Assembly: GCA_019689695.1 (NCBI GenBank)
Contig: JADGHA010000207.1
Span: 1-7,239, forward strand
Length of the DNA: 7,239 nucleotides
DNA from: Micromonosporaceae bacterium
GTDB lineage: Bacteria > Actinomycetota > Actinomycetes > Mycobacteriales > Micromonosporaceae
Direction of reading: 5' to 3'
A program made the translations under genes and the position numbers. This document shows, one piece after another, positions 1 to 5,759 of this stretch. Each line of letters begins with the position of its first letter. The first letter of the stretch is position 1. The notes beneath the pieces were generated by a model that worked only from the letters and a program-made list of their open reading frames with translations, did no database searches and was not told the origin of the DNA.

Positions 1-32
1 CTCGTGGGCTCGGATATGTGTATAACAGACAC
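1..32. other. Untrimmed Nextera/Tn5 sequencing adapter at contig end
   Basis: These bases match the Illumina Nextera read-2 adapter followed by the Tn5 mosaic end at 29 of 32 positions. The differences are at 15 (T for G), 26 (C for G) and 32 (C for G). The match covers both the synthetic part (CTCGTGGGCTCGG) and the 19-bp mosaic end, so it is a library artefact and not a natural Tn5 copy, which would carry only the mosaic end. The AT-rich composition also contrasts with the GC-rich DNA that starts right after. The birA reading frame runs open through it, so an automatic annotation would add foreign residues to that protein. Confidence 0.93.
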
Positions 33-33
33 G

Positions 34-654
34 CCCGTCCCCCTCATCCGCCCTCGGGTCCCGTCCGGTACTGGCCAGCAGCTCGTCTTCGCGGAGGGTG
101 ACGTTGAGCCCGATCCCGACCACCACGGCGGGCGGCTCGGTGCCCGGAACCACCTCGGCCAGGATCCCGGCGCACTTGCGGCCGCCGACCAGCAGGTCGT
201 TGGGCCACTTCAGCACGGCGTCCACCTCGGCCAGGTGGCGCACCGACTCCACCAGCGCCACCCCAGCGAGCAGCGGCAGCCAGCCGTACCGCCCGATGGG
301 CACGCCTTCCGCCACCGTGCCCGCCGCCCGGTCGCCTGGCGTGCCGGCCCGGTTCGGCTCCACGTTGCCGGGCACACCCGGCCGCAGCAGCACGCTGACC
401 GCGAGCCCTGCCCTCGCCGGGGAGGTCCAGCCACGGCCCAGCCGGCCCCGCCCGGCGGTCTGCAACTCGGCCACCACCACCAGACCCTCCGGCTCACCGG
501 CCTGGGCGGCGGCCACCGCGTCCGCGTTGGTCGAACCGGTCTCGGCGCGCAGGTCCAGCCGGGTCCACAGGCCGCCCGGCACCACGAGCGCCCGGCGCAG
601 CCCGGCCGCGTTCAGGGGCGGCCGGCTCAGATCGGTGTACGGGCTACCGGACAC
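34..654 (-). CDS. birA: Biotin--[acetyl-CoA-carboxylase] ligase, 3'-truncated
   Basis: This enzyme activates biotin with ATP to biotinyl-AMP and transfers it to the carrier-domain lysine of biotin enzymes, here presumably the carboxylase alpha subunit. About 207 genuine codons are visible from GTG 654. Hallmarks in order are ETGSTN (38-43), the biotinyl-adenylate loop GRGRLGRGWTSP (68-79), KWPNDLLVGGRKCAGILAE (149-167, with the catalytic-type lysine in the GRK-x-AGIL region) and GIGLNV (180-185). There is no N-terminal helix-turn-helix, so it is the monofunctional type, not an E. coli-like repressor. About 25 residues (96-122) between the LLRPGVP and WLPLLAGVAL segments look longer than usual. 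An in-frame TAG lies four codons upstream, which leaves GTG 654 as the first start. The C-terminal domain is missing because the contig stops in adapter. The gene is divergent from pccB, with 90 bp between starts. Confidence 0.93.
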
Positions 655-660
655 CCACCA

Positions 661-666
661 ACCCTA
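661..666 (-). promoter_or_regulatory. Candidate -10 element for birA (TAGGGT)
   Basis: On the minus strand TAGGGT fits the actinobacterial TANNNT -10 pattern and ends exactly 6 nt before GTG 654, so a transcript starting at the usual distance would begin at the start codon. The same bases contain AGGG, which could act as a Shine-Dalgarno site with a 7-nt spacer. The two readings exclude each other unless a second promoter lies upstream. No good -35 hexamer is visible. Confidence 0.4.
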
Positions 667-732
667 CGGGCCGGCGTGCGGCGGGCAGCACGGGCCGCCC
701 GGGCGCTGGCCGGCGGCCCGACCGCCCGTCGT

Positions 733-738
733 TACGAT
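733..738 (+). promoter_or_regulatory. Candidate -10 element for leaderless pccB (TACGAT)
   Basis: TACGAT ends 6 nt before GTG 745, the spacing expected when transcription starts on the first base of the start codon. The only purine-rich stretch, GGGA, abuts the GTG and cannot serve as a Shine-Dalgarno site. No clear -35 hexamer is visible, as is common for actinobacterial promoters. Confidence 0.5.
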
Positions 739-744
739 CCGGGA

Positions 745-2331
745 GTGAGCGGGCAGCAGGCAGAGCAAGCGATCGACATCCACACCACCGCGGGCAAGAT
801 CGCGGACCTCGCCCGGCGGGTGGACGAGGCGGTGCACGCCGGCAGCGCGCGGGCCGTGGAGAAGCAGCACGCACGCGGCAAGAAGACCGCACGGGAGCGG
901 ATCGACCTCCTGCTCGACCCCGGTTCCTTCGTGGAGCTGGACGAGCTGGCCCGGCACCGGTCCACCAACTTCGGCCAGGAGCGCAACCGGCCGTACGGGG
1001 ACGGCGTGGTGACCGGATACGGCACGGTGGACGGTCGCCAGGTGTGCGTCTTCGCGCAGGACTTCACCGTGTTCGGCGGCTCCCTCGGCGAGGTCTTCGG
1101 GGAGAAGATCGTCAAGGTGATGGACCTGGCCATGAAGATCGGCTGCCCGGTGATCGGCATCAACGACTCCGGCGGGGCACGCATCCAGGAAGGCGTCGTC
1201 TCCCTCGGCCTGTACGGCGAGATCTTCTTCCGTAACGTCCGGGCCAGCGGCGTCATCCCGCAGATCTCCCTGGTGATGGGCCCGTGCGCCGGTGGCGCGG
1301 TCTACTCACCGGCGGTCACCGACTTCACCGTGATGGTCGACCAGACCTCGCACATGTTCATCACCGGCCCCGACGTGATCAAGACGGTCACCGGCGAGGA
1401 CGTCGGCTTCGAGGAGCTGGGCGGGGCGCGCACCCACAACACCCGCAGCGGGAACGCGCACTACCTGGCCGCCGACGAGGAGGACGCCATCGACTACGTC
1501 CGGGCCCTGCTGTCGTACCTGCCATCCAACAATGTGGACGATCCGCCGGCCTACCCGGCCGAGGCCGACCTGACCGTCACCGACGCGGACCTCGAGCTGG
1601 ACAGCTTGATCCCGGACTCGGCGAACCAGCCGTACGACATGCACCGGGTCATCGAGCACGTGGTGGACGACTTCCTCGAAGTGCAGCCGCTGTACGCGCA
1701 GAACATCGTGGTCGGCTTCGGCCGGGTCGAGGGCCATTCGGTCGGTGTGGTGGCCAACCAGCCCATGCACTTCGCCGGCTGCCTGGACATCGCGGCCTCC
1801 GAGAAGGCCGCCCGGTTCGTCCGCACCTGCGACGCCTTCAATATCCCGATACTCACCTTTGTGGACGTCCCGGGCTTCCTGCCGGGCACCTCCCAGGAGT
1901 GGGACGGCATCATCCGCCGCGGCGCGAAGCTGCTCTACGCGTACGCCGAGGCGACTGTCGGAAAGCTCACCGTCATCACGCGCAAGGCCTACGGCGGGGC
2001 GTACGACGTGATGGGCTCCAAGCACCTCGGCGCGGACCTGAACTTCGCCTGGCCAACCGCCCAGATCGCGGTCATGGGGGCACAGGGCGCGGTGAACATC
2101 CTCTACCGCTCGGAGCTCGCCGCCGCCGCCGATCCGGCGGCTCTGCGGGCCGAGCTGATCAGCGAGTACGAGGACACGCTCGCCAACCCGTACATCGCCG
2201 CCGAACGAGGCTATGTGGACGCGGTGATCCGGCCATCCAGCACCCGGGCGCACATCATCCGCGGGCTGCGGATGCTGCGCACGAAGCGCGAGACGCTGCC
2301 CCCCAAGAAGCACGGCAACATCCCGCTGTAG
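745..2331 (+). CDS. pccB: Propionyl-CoA-type acyl-CoA carboxylase, carboxyltransferase beta subunit
   Basis: This subunit moves the carboxyl group from carboxybiotin on the alpha subunit to an acyl-CoA, giving (S)-methylmalonyl-CoA from propionyl-CoA. It forms the hexameric core of the cytosolic complex. The protein is 528 residues, normal for the family (about 520-530). It carries the two crotonase-like halves of a carboxyltransferase: the N-terminal oxyanion-hole segments SGGARIQEG (142-150) and GPCAGGA (179-185), and the C-terminal VDVPGFLPGT (373-382) and KAYGGAYDVMGSK (414-426). Asp421 in the last motif aligns with Asp422 of Streptomyces coelicolor PccB, which favours propionyl-CoA, whereas acetyl-CoA-using homologues have Ile there. 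GTG 745 was chosen because homology starts just after it (IHTTAGKIADL at 12-22). The frame stays open back to base 4, but that part is antisense to birA. Whether it also accepts acetyl- or butyryl-CoA cannot be read from sequence. Confidence 0.93.
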   Translation: MSGQQAEQAIDIHTTAGKIADLARRVDEAVHAGSARAVEKQHARGKKTARERIDLLLDPGSFVELDELARHRSTNFGQERNRPYGDGVVTGYGTVDGRQVCVFAQDFTVFGGSLGEVFGEKIVKVMDLAMKIGCPVIGINDSGGARIQEGVVSLGLYGEIFFRNVRASGVIPQISLVMGPCAGGAVYSPAVTDFTVMVDQTSHMFITGPDVIKTVTGEDVGFEELGGARTHNTRSGNAHYLAADEEDAIDYVRALLSYLPSNNVDDPPAYPAEADLTVTDADLELDSLIPDSANQPYDMHRVIEHVVDDFLEVQPLYAQNIVVGFGRVEGHSVGVVANQPMHFAGCLDIAASEKAARFVRTCDAFNIPILTFVDVPGFLPGTSQEWDGIIRRGAKLLYAYAEATVGKLTVITRKAYGGAYDVMGSKHLGADLNFAWPTAQIAVMGAQGAVNILYRSELAAAADPAALRAELISEYEDTLANPYIAAERGYVDAVIRPSSTRAHIIRGLRMLRTKRETLPPKKHGNIPL

Positions 2332-2343
2332 CCGCCCCGGCTA
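2329..2343. terminator. Small symmetric hairpin made of both convergent stop codons
   Basis: TAGCCG (2329-2334), a 3-nt CCC loop and CGGCTA (2338-2343) form a perfect 6-bp inverted repeat. Its outer three base pairs are the TAG stop of pccB and, on the other strand, the TAG stop of the metallopeptidase gene. Being symmetric, it would fold in both transcripts. It has no T tract and the loop is tight, so termination activity is a guess. It is the only candidate in this 9-bp convergent gap. Confidence 0.35.
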
Positions 2344-3084
2344 GGTGGGCAGCCACGGGCTGGTGAGCAGCGCCGCGCCGAGGACCAGGGCGGCGAGGTT
2401 GACCAGCCCGAACAGGCCGACCCAGAGCAGCCCGGGCACCCGGGTCAGGCGGGCCAGCTGGTCGGCGTCGGAGTCCCGCAACTCGCCGCGGCTGCGCAGC
2501 CGCTGCAGCTCGCCGACCGGTCGGACCCCGCCGAGCAGGAGGAACCACACCCCCGCGTACGCGAAGCCGGCCTGAACCTCCGGCGAGGCGAACCAGGAGA
2601 CGGCGAAGACCACGCCGCCGGTCGCCACCACCGAGACCACCCCGAACGCGTTGCGGATCATGACGAGCATCGCCAGCAGCAGCACCACGCTGACCCACAG
2701 CAACAGCGTGATCCGGTTTCCGGCCAGCACCCAGGCGCCGGCCACCCCGAGCAGGGAGGGAGTGAGGTAACCGGCCAGCAGGGTGAACGCCATCCCGGGA
2801 CCGGTCGGCCGGCCGGCGGACACGGTCAGTCCGGAGGTGTCCGAGTGCAGCCGGATGGACCGCAGCCGTCGGCCGGTCAGCAGCGCGGCCAGCGCATGCC
2901 CTCCTTCGTGGGCGATGGTGATGGCGTTGCGCAGCACCCGCCAGGGCCGACGGACCGTCACGCCGGCCAGCGCGGCCGCGCCGGCCCCGGCGACCAGCGC
3001 CAGCGGCGGGTCCGGTTGCGCGCCGAACAGCTGGTCCCACACGTCGGTCAGCTGCCCGGTCAGGTGGAGTCCGTCCGGCGACAT
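2341..3084 (-). CDS. Integral membrane zinc metallopeptidase, M50B-like family
   Basis: This 247-residue protein has the zinc-site motif HEGGH (59-63, HExxH with Glu60 as the expected catalytic base) next to hydrophobic segments. Around it are about six candidate membrane spans (roughly 27-44, 97-120, 126-142, 146-163, 172-186, 217-240). The order is typical of the M50B-like peptidases of actinobacteria: HExGH-A-L-L-G, then a Gly-rich strand (SGLTV, 84-88), AGYL (104-107), and near the end SDADQLARLT (205-214). The Asp of SDA may supply a further zinc ligand, but that is inference. Site-2 proteases of M50 cut membrane-embedded substrates such as anti-sigma factors. No substrate is identifiable here and no PDZ domain is present. 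ATG 3084 is the only reasonable start. The gene lies downstream of the kinase gene on the same strand, 89 bp apart, and converges on pccB. Confidence 0.82.
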   Translation of the reverse strand: MSPDGLHLTGQLTDVWDQLFGAQPDPPLALVAGAGAAALAGVTVRRPWRVLRNAITIAHEGGHALAALLTGRRLRSIRLHSDTSGLTVSAGRPTGPGMAFTLLAGYLTPSLLGVAGAWVLAGNRITLLLWVSVVLLLAMLVMIRNAFGVVSVVATGGVVFAVSWFASPEVQAGFAYAGVWFLLLGGVRPVGELQRLRSRGELRDSDADQLARLTRVPGLLWVGLFGLVNLAALVLGAALLTSPWLPT

Positions 3085-3092
3085 AGCCGGCG

Positions 3093-3098
3093 AGCCTA
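3093..3098 (-). promoter_or_regulatory. Candidate -10 element for the M50 peptidase gene (TAGGCT)
   Basis: TAGGCT on the minus strand ends 8 nt before ATG 3084, which would give a transcript with a leader of 0-2 nt. No Shine-Dalgarno sequence lies at normal spacing, since the nearest AGG is about 11 nt away. If real, the peptidase is transcribed independently of the upstream kinase gene. Confidence 0.35.
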
Positions 3099-3111
3099 CC
3101 GGGCGTGGCTA

Positions 3112-3146
3112 TGGCCGGCGGACAGCCGGCCGCGGAGGGCGTCCGC
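3112..3146 (-). terminator. Hairpin cluster after the kinase gene, possible U-less terminator
   Basis: GGCCGGC (3113-3119) and GCCGGCC (3125-3131) form a perfect 7-bp stem with a 5-nt loop, extendable by one T-G pair (3112/3132). Next to it, GCGGA (3132-3136) and TCCGC (3142-3146) form a second 5-bp stem with a 5-nt loop. Both lie 28-62 nt past the kinase stop codon and before the peptidase promoter candidate. Neither is followed by a T run on the minus strand, so this would be the U-less type of terminator often proposed for high-GC actinobacteria. Confidence 0.4.
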
Positions 3147-3173
3147 CCCGATCGGCCCCGGGCACGGAAGGCG

Positions 3174-5438
3174 TCAGCCGCGCGGACGGAAGCTCTGCGC
3201 GATCAGGCGGAAGTCGTCGAGGTTGGCCGACCACTGTGACTCGGGTGTGGACCAGTAGATGGCGTACGCCTGGTGCGGCGAGGTGATGAAGCCGCGGTTG
3301 ACGACGTGCATCCGGCCGCTACGGGCTCGATACGTGAACTCCCAGTCGGCGGCCTTCACGAAGTAGTCGACCGCGACGATCCGCACCCGCCGGTAGTCGT
3401 CCCAGTCGCCGGCCGCGACCCGGTTCGCCTCCTGCCGCCGCCAGTCCTTGACCGGGTCGGGCTTGGGCCGGTTGGTCTGGTCGATGCCGAGCACGCGGCC
3501 GCCGCCCGGCTCCCGGAAGTACACCATGGAGCCCCGCCGGCTCATCTTCCAGCCGACCGGCACCGCCACCGCGAACCCCGTCCGGTCACGGTAGAGCCGC
3601 CAACCCTGCGGCAGTCCGGCGCCGTTGCCCGCTGATCGCGGGGTCGTGCCGGCGGTGCTCGGGTGCTGCGCCGCGCCGGTCGCGGCCGCGGCACCACCAC
3701 CGCTGTCGGCACGCGGCGTGGCGCCGGAGTTCCCGCGCTCACCCTGGGACTCGCGGTTCGCCGTCAGCGCGGCCACGGCCAGCACCAGAGTCACGACCAC
3801 CCCGATCGCGGCCGCAACCCACAGCCATGCGCGGCGGCGCGGGCGCGCGGGCGGTGGCTCGGGCACCGCCGCCGCGCCGATGACGGCATGCGCCGGCATC
3901 CGGGGACCGGGAACGATCGGTACAACGGTGTCGGCCGGGAGAGGCCCATCGCCGCCGTCTGCCGCGGACAGCGCGAGGGGCGGGTTCCGGTCAGCGTGCT
4001 CGGTCTCCGGGGTGCCGGCCGGCTCGGTACCGCCTGCCGCTGCCTTCCCGGTCTCGTCTCCGGCTCCGGCGTCCTGGCTCTCGAGGTCCTGGACATCGCC
4101 GTCTTGAGTCCTCAAGTCCGGAGTCCAGGTGGGCCCGACGCTGCCGTTCGCCGCGCCGCCGTCCGCGATCCCGGCCTGGGCGGCCGGGGCATCCGCGGTC
4201 CCGGCCTGGGCGACCTGGGCATCGGCGGTCCGGGTCTGGGCGGGAGGTGGCATCCCCGCGTCGAGACCCTGCGCTTCGATACTCTCGCCCGCCTCCTCGG
4301 CCCCGGCCGCCGCAGGCCGCGCAGAAGTCGCGGTCGCACCCGGCATCCGCGGTGCTGGTCCGGCGCTGGGCGATGCCGGTCCGGCGCTGGGCGATGCCGT
4401 CCCGGTCGCCATCGGCCCCGGCGCCGGCGCTTCGGCAGGTCCGACCCGCCCGGTTCCCGAGGCTCCGGTTACCGGTGTGGGCTTACCCGGAACGCCCGGA
4501 TCCTTCCGCAGACCACCCAGGGCAGCCCCGGCCGCGGCGGCGAACGTGTCCGGACCTGGCGGGCGCCGCAGGCGGACCACCGGGTACGGCGCCCGCCCCG
4601 ACTCCATCCGGGACCGCCGGCCCGCGGCCCGCAGCAAGAGGCGCTCCGCCTCGGCCGGTGTGATCCGGTCGGCCGGATTCTTGCGGAGCAGGCCGTTGAG
4701 CAGGGGACGCAGCGGCCCGGCCTGCTTCGCCGGCGCCGGCGGCTCGGTGGCCAGCGCGGCGAGCGTCGCGATCGCAGTCGGTCGGGCGTACGGCGACTGC
4801 CCTTCGACGGCCGCGAAGAGCGTGGCGCCGAGCGACCACATGTCGGCCTCGGGACCGGCGCTGCCGTCCCTGGCCCGCTCCGGTGCGAGGTACGCCGGGG
4901 AGCCGAGCACCAGCCCGGTCCGCGTCACCACCGGATCGCCGGGGACGGTCGCCAGGCCGAAGTCGGTGAGCACCACCCGGCCGTCGTCGCCGAGCAACAC
5001 GTTGCCCGGCTTGACGTCCCGGTGCAGCACACCGGCCCGGTGCGCGGCCCGCAGTGCGGCGAGGACGCCGAGCCCGATGTCCACCACACGGGGGACCGGG
5101 AGCGGGCCGTCGGTGGCCAGGACCTGCTGCAGCGACCGGCCGCGCACGTACTCCATGACGATCCACGGGTCGCCGTCGCTGCCCAGTACGTCGAAGATGC
5201 GTACCACGTTGGGGTGGGTGAGCCGGGCGATGGCCCGCGCCTCGCGCAGCGTCCGTTCCCGCATCTCCTGGCGTTCGCCGGGAGTCAGCCCGGTCGGCGG
5301 CACGATCTCCTTGATCGCCACGTGCCGGTGCAACAGGTCGTCGCGGGCCAGCCACACCCGACCCATGCCACCCTGGCCGAGCTGCTCCAGCAACCGGTAG
5401 CGTTCGGCCACGACACGGAGGGGTTGGACCGGGGACAT
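3174..5438 (-). CDS. Transmembrane Ser/Thr protein kinase with C-terminal extracellular domain
   Basis: This 754-residue Hanks-type kinase should phosphorylate Ser/Thr of cytosolic targets. Every key kinase element is present: glycine loop GQGGMG (21-26), VAIK with Lys43, alpha-C Glu66, HRDVKPGN (139-146, Asp141 catalytic), DFG (159-161), activation-loop Thr172 and Thr174, APE (185-187) and DMWSLG (199-204). After about residue 275 comes a roughly 255-residue disordered linker rich in Pro, Ala, Gly and Thr, containing short tandem repeats. One membrane span follows (AWLWVAAAIGVVVTLVLAVA, from 537), preceded by a basic RPRRR stop-transfer. The outer domain (about 609-754) has no PASTA repeats. 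It is Trp/Tyr-rich (GWRLYRDRTGFAVAVPVGWK) and resembles PsbP/LpqN-like lipoprotein domains only by eye. ATG 5438 was chosen because the kinase fold starts at residue 14; the frame is open 115 codons further but crosses the epsilon gene. The ligand is unknown. Confidence 0.92.
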   Translation of the reverse strand: MSPVQPLRVVAERYRLLEQLGQGGMGRVWLARDDLLHRHVAIKEIVPPTGLTPGERQEMRERTLREARAIARLTHPNVVRIFDVLGSDGDPWIVMEYVRGRSLQQVLATDGPLPVPRVVDIGLGVLAALRAAHRAGVLHRDVKPGNVLLGDDGRVVLTDFGLATVPGDPVVTRTGLVLGSPAYLAPERARDGSAGPEADMWSLGATLFAAVEGQSPYARPTAIATLAALATEPPAPAKQAGPLRPLLNGLLRKNPADRITPAEAERLLLRAAGRRSRMESGRAPYPVVRLRRPPGPDTFAAAAGAALGGLRKDPGVPGKPTPVTGASGTGRVGPAEAPAPGPMATGTASPSAGPASPSAGPAPRMPGATATSARPAAAGAEEAGESIEAQGLDAGMPPPAQTRTADAQVAQAGTADAPAAQAGIADGGAANGSVGPTWTPDLRTQDGDVQDLESQDAGAGDETGKAAAGGTEPAGTPETEHADRNPPLALSAADGGDGPLPADTVVPIVPGPRMPAHAVIGAAAVPEPPPARPRRRAWLWVAAAIGVVVTLVLAVAALTANRESQGERGNSGATPRADSGGGAAAATGAAQHPSTAGTTPRSAGNGAGLPQGWRLYRDRTGFAVAVPVGWKMSRRGSMVYFREPGGGRVLGIDQTNRPKPDPVKDWRRQEANRVAAGDWDDYRRVRIVAVDYFVKAADWEFTYRARSGRMHVVNRGFITSPHQAYAIYWSTPESQWSANLDDFRLIAQSFRPRG
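4161..4242. repeat. 30-bp imperfect tandem repeat, about 2.7 copies, in the kinase linker
   Basis: Units begin at 4161, 4191 and 4221. The first two agree at 26 of 30 positions, and the third matches the second over its first 22 bases with 3 differences. On the minus strand they encode a repeating 10-residue pattern (TADAQVAQAG, TADAPAAQAG, IADGG). The period is a multiple of three, so copy number can change without breaking the frame. The repeat lies in the disordered linker between the kinase domain and the membrane span. Confidence 0.75.
4357..4398. repeat. Perfect 21-bp tandem duplication in the kinase linker
   Basis: Two identical 21-bp units (4357-4377 and 4378-4398) sit head to tail. 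On the minus strand they encode two copies of the heptapeptide pattern ASPSAGP. The copies are identical at the DNA level, third positions included, which suggests a recent duplication by slippage. The unit preserves the reading frame. Confidence 0.85.
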
Positions 5439-5445
5439 CCGATCA

Positions 5446-5451
5446 ACCGTA
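5446..5451 (-). promoter_or_regulatory. Candidate -10 element for the leaderless kinase gene (TACGGT)
   Basis: TACGGT on the minus strand ends 7 nt before ATG 5438. The intervening bases TGATCGG contain no Shine-Dalgarno sequence. Transcription from this hexamer would start on or next to the A of ATG. The position also supports ATG 5438 over the longer open frame. Confidence 0.5.
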
Positions 5452-5489
5452 CCCCGCGCGGCACTCGGCGACTGCGTAGCGTCCCAAAG

Positions 5490-5497
5490 CGTATACG
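5490..5497. promoter_or_regulatory. AT-rich 8-bp palindrome between kinase and epsilon promoters
   Basis: CGTATACG is a perfect palindrome in an otherwise GC-rich 84-bp divergent spacer. It falls about 26-33 bp before the predicted epsilon transcription start, where the -35 region would be. It could be an operator half or just part of an AT-rich promoter. The arms do not extend further. Confidence 0.2.
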
Positions 5498-5509
5498 AAC
5501 CGATAGCAG

Positions 5510-5515
5510 TAAGCT
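5510..5515 (+). promoter_or_regulatory. Candidate -10 element for the leaderless epsilon gene (TAAGCT)
   Basis: TAAGCT ends 7 nt before ATG 5523. The intervening CATCTCG is pyrimidine-rich and has no Shine-Dalgarno sequence, so ribosome recruitment through a leaderless mRNA is the simplest reading. Confidence 0.5.
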
Positions 5516-5522
5516 CATCTCG

Positions 5523-5759
5523 ATGCCAGAGATCGCCAGGGACCCCGGGGAGACCGCGCCGGAGCCGCTGATCCGGGTGGTCCGCGGAGCGCCCACGCCG
5601 GAGGAGGTTGCCGCCCTGGTCGGCGTACTGCTCCGTCATTCGCGACCGACAGCTGCACCGCCTTCGGTCGTCTCGCTGTGGGCGGCGTCGGCCCGCCCCG
5701 GCGCCACCCGTCCGGCCAGCTGGCGGACTGGAGCGCGGCCAGGTGTCCGGGTGATTTGA
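5523..5759 (+). CDS. Acyl-CoA carboxylase epsilon subunit
   Basis: This small protein (78 residues) belongs to the actinobacterial acyl/propionyl-CoA carboxylase epsilon family, which binds the alpha/beta complex and raises its activity. The signature is the segment IRVVRGAPTPEEVAALVGVL (17-36), followed by a variable Pro/Ala stretch and the C-terminal tryptophans (SLWAASARPG 51-60, ASWRTG 65-70) common in this family. The first 15 residues are acidic and Pro-rich, as is usual. In many actinobacteria this gene sits directly after the beta-subunit gene. Here it lies 3.2 kb away on the same strand, separated by two genes on the opposite strand, and has its own promoter candidate. pccB is the only beta gene in the window, so it is the likely partner, though other beta subunits elsewhere could also use it. 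The symbol is left blank because pccE and accE are used inconsistently. Confidence 0.88.
   Translation: MPEIARDPGETAPEPLIRVVRGAPTPEEVAALVGVLLRHSRPTAAPPSVVSLWAASARPGATRPASWRTGARPGVRVI

Noticed and set aside
14..32. A natural Tn5/IS50 transposon end
   Set aside because: The 13 bases before the mosaic end match the synthetic Nextera adapter, which no natural transposon carries, and the match sits exactly at the contig end.
4..744. In-frame extension of pccB upstream to base 4, giving a 775-residue protein
   Set aside because: The extra part is antisense to birA, begins inside the sequencing adapter and encodes low-complexity His/Arg/Pro/Gly-rich sequence. Homology to carboxylase beta subunits starts just after GTG 745, and 528 residues is the normal length.
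1284..2366. Long alternative-frame plus and minus open frames over pccB
   Set aside because: Their composition is extremely Arg/Gly/Pro-rich, typical of out-of-frame reading of GC-rich genes, and they sit fully on a gene with complete catalytic motifs.
2255..3040. Second minus-strand frame over the M50 peptidase
   Set aside because: It is the out-of-frame shadow of the peptidase, with no zinc motif, no hydrophobic membrane spans and an Arg/Ala/Gly-rich composition.
3663..5522. Long plus-strand open frame opposite the kinase gene, running into the epsilon gene
   Set aside because: It is a high-GC shadow of the kinase gene, with Arg/Gly/Pro-rich nonsense composition. Only its last 78 codons, from ATG 5523, are the real epsilon subunit.
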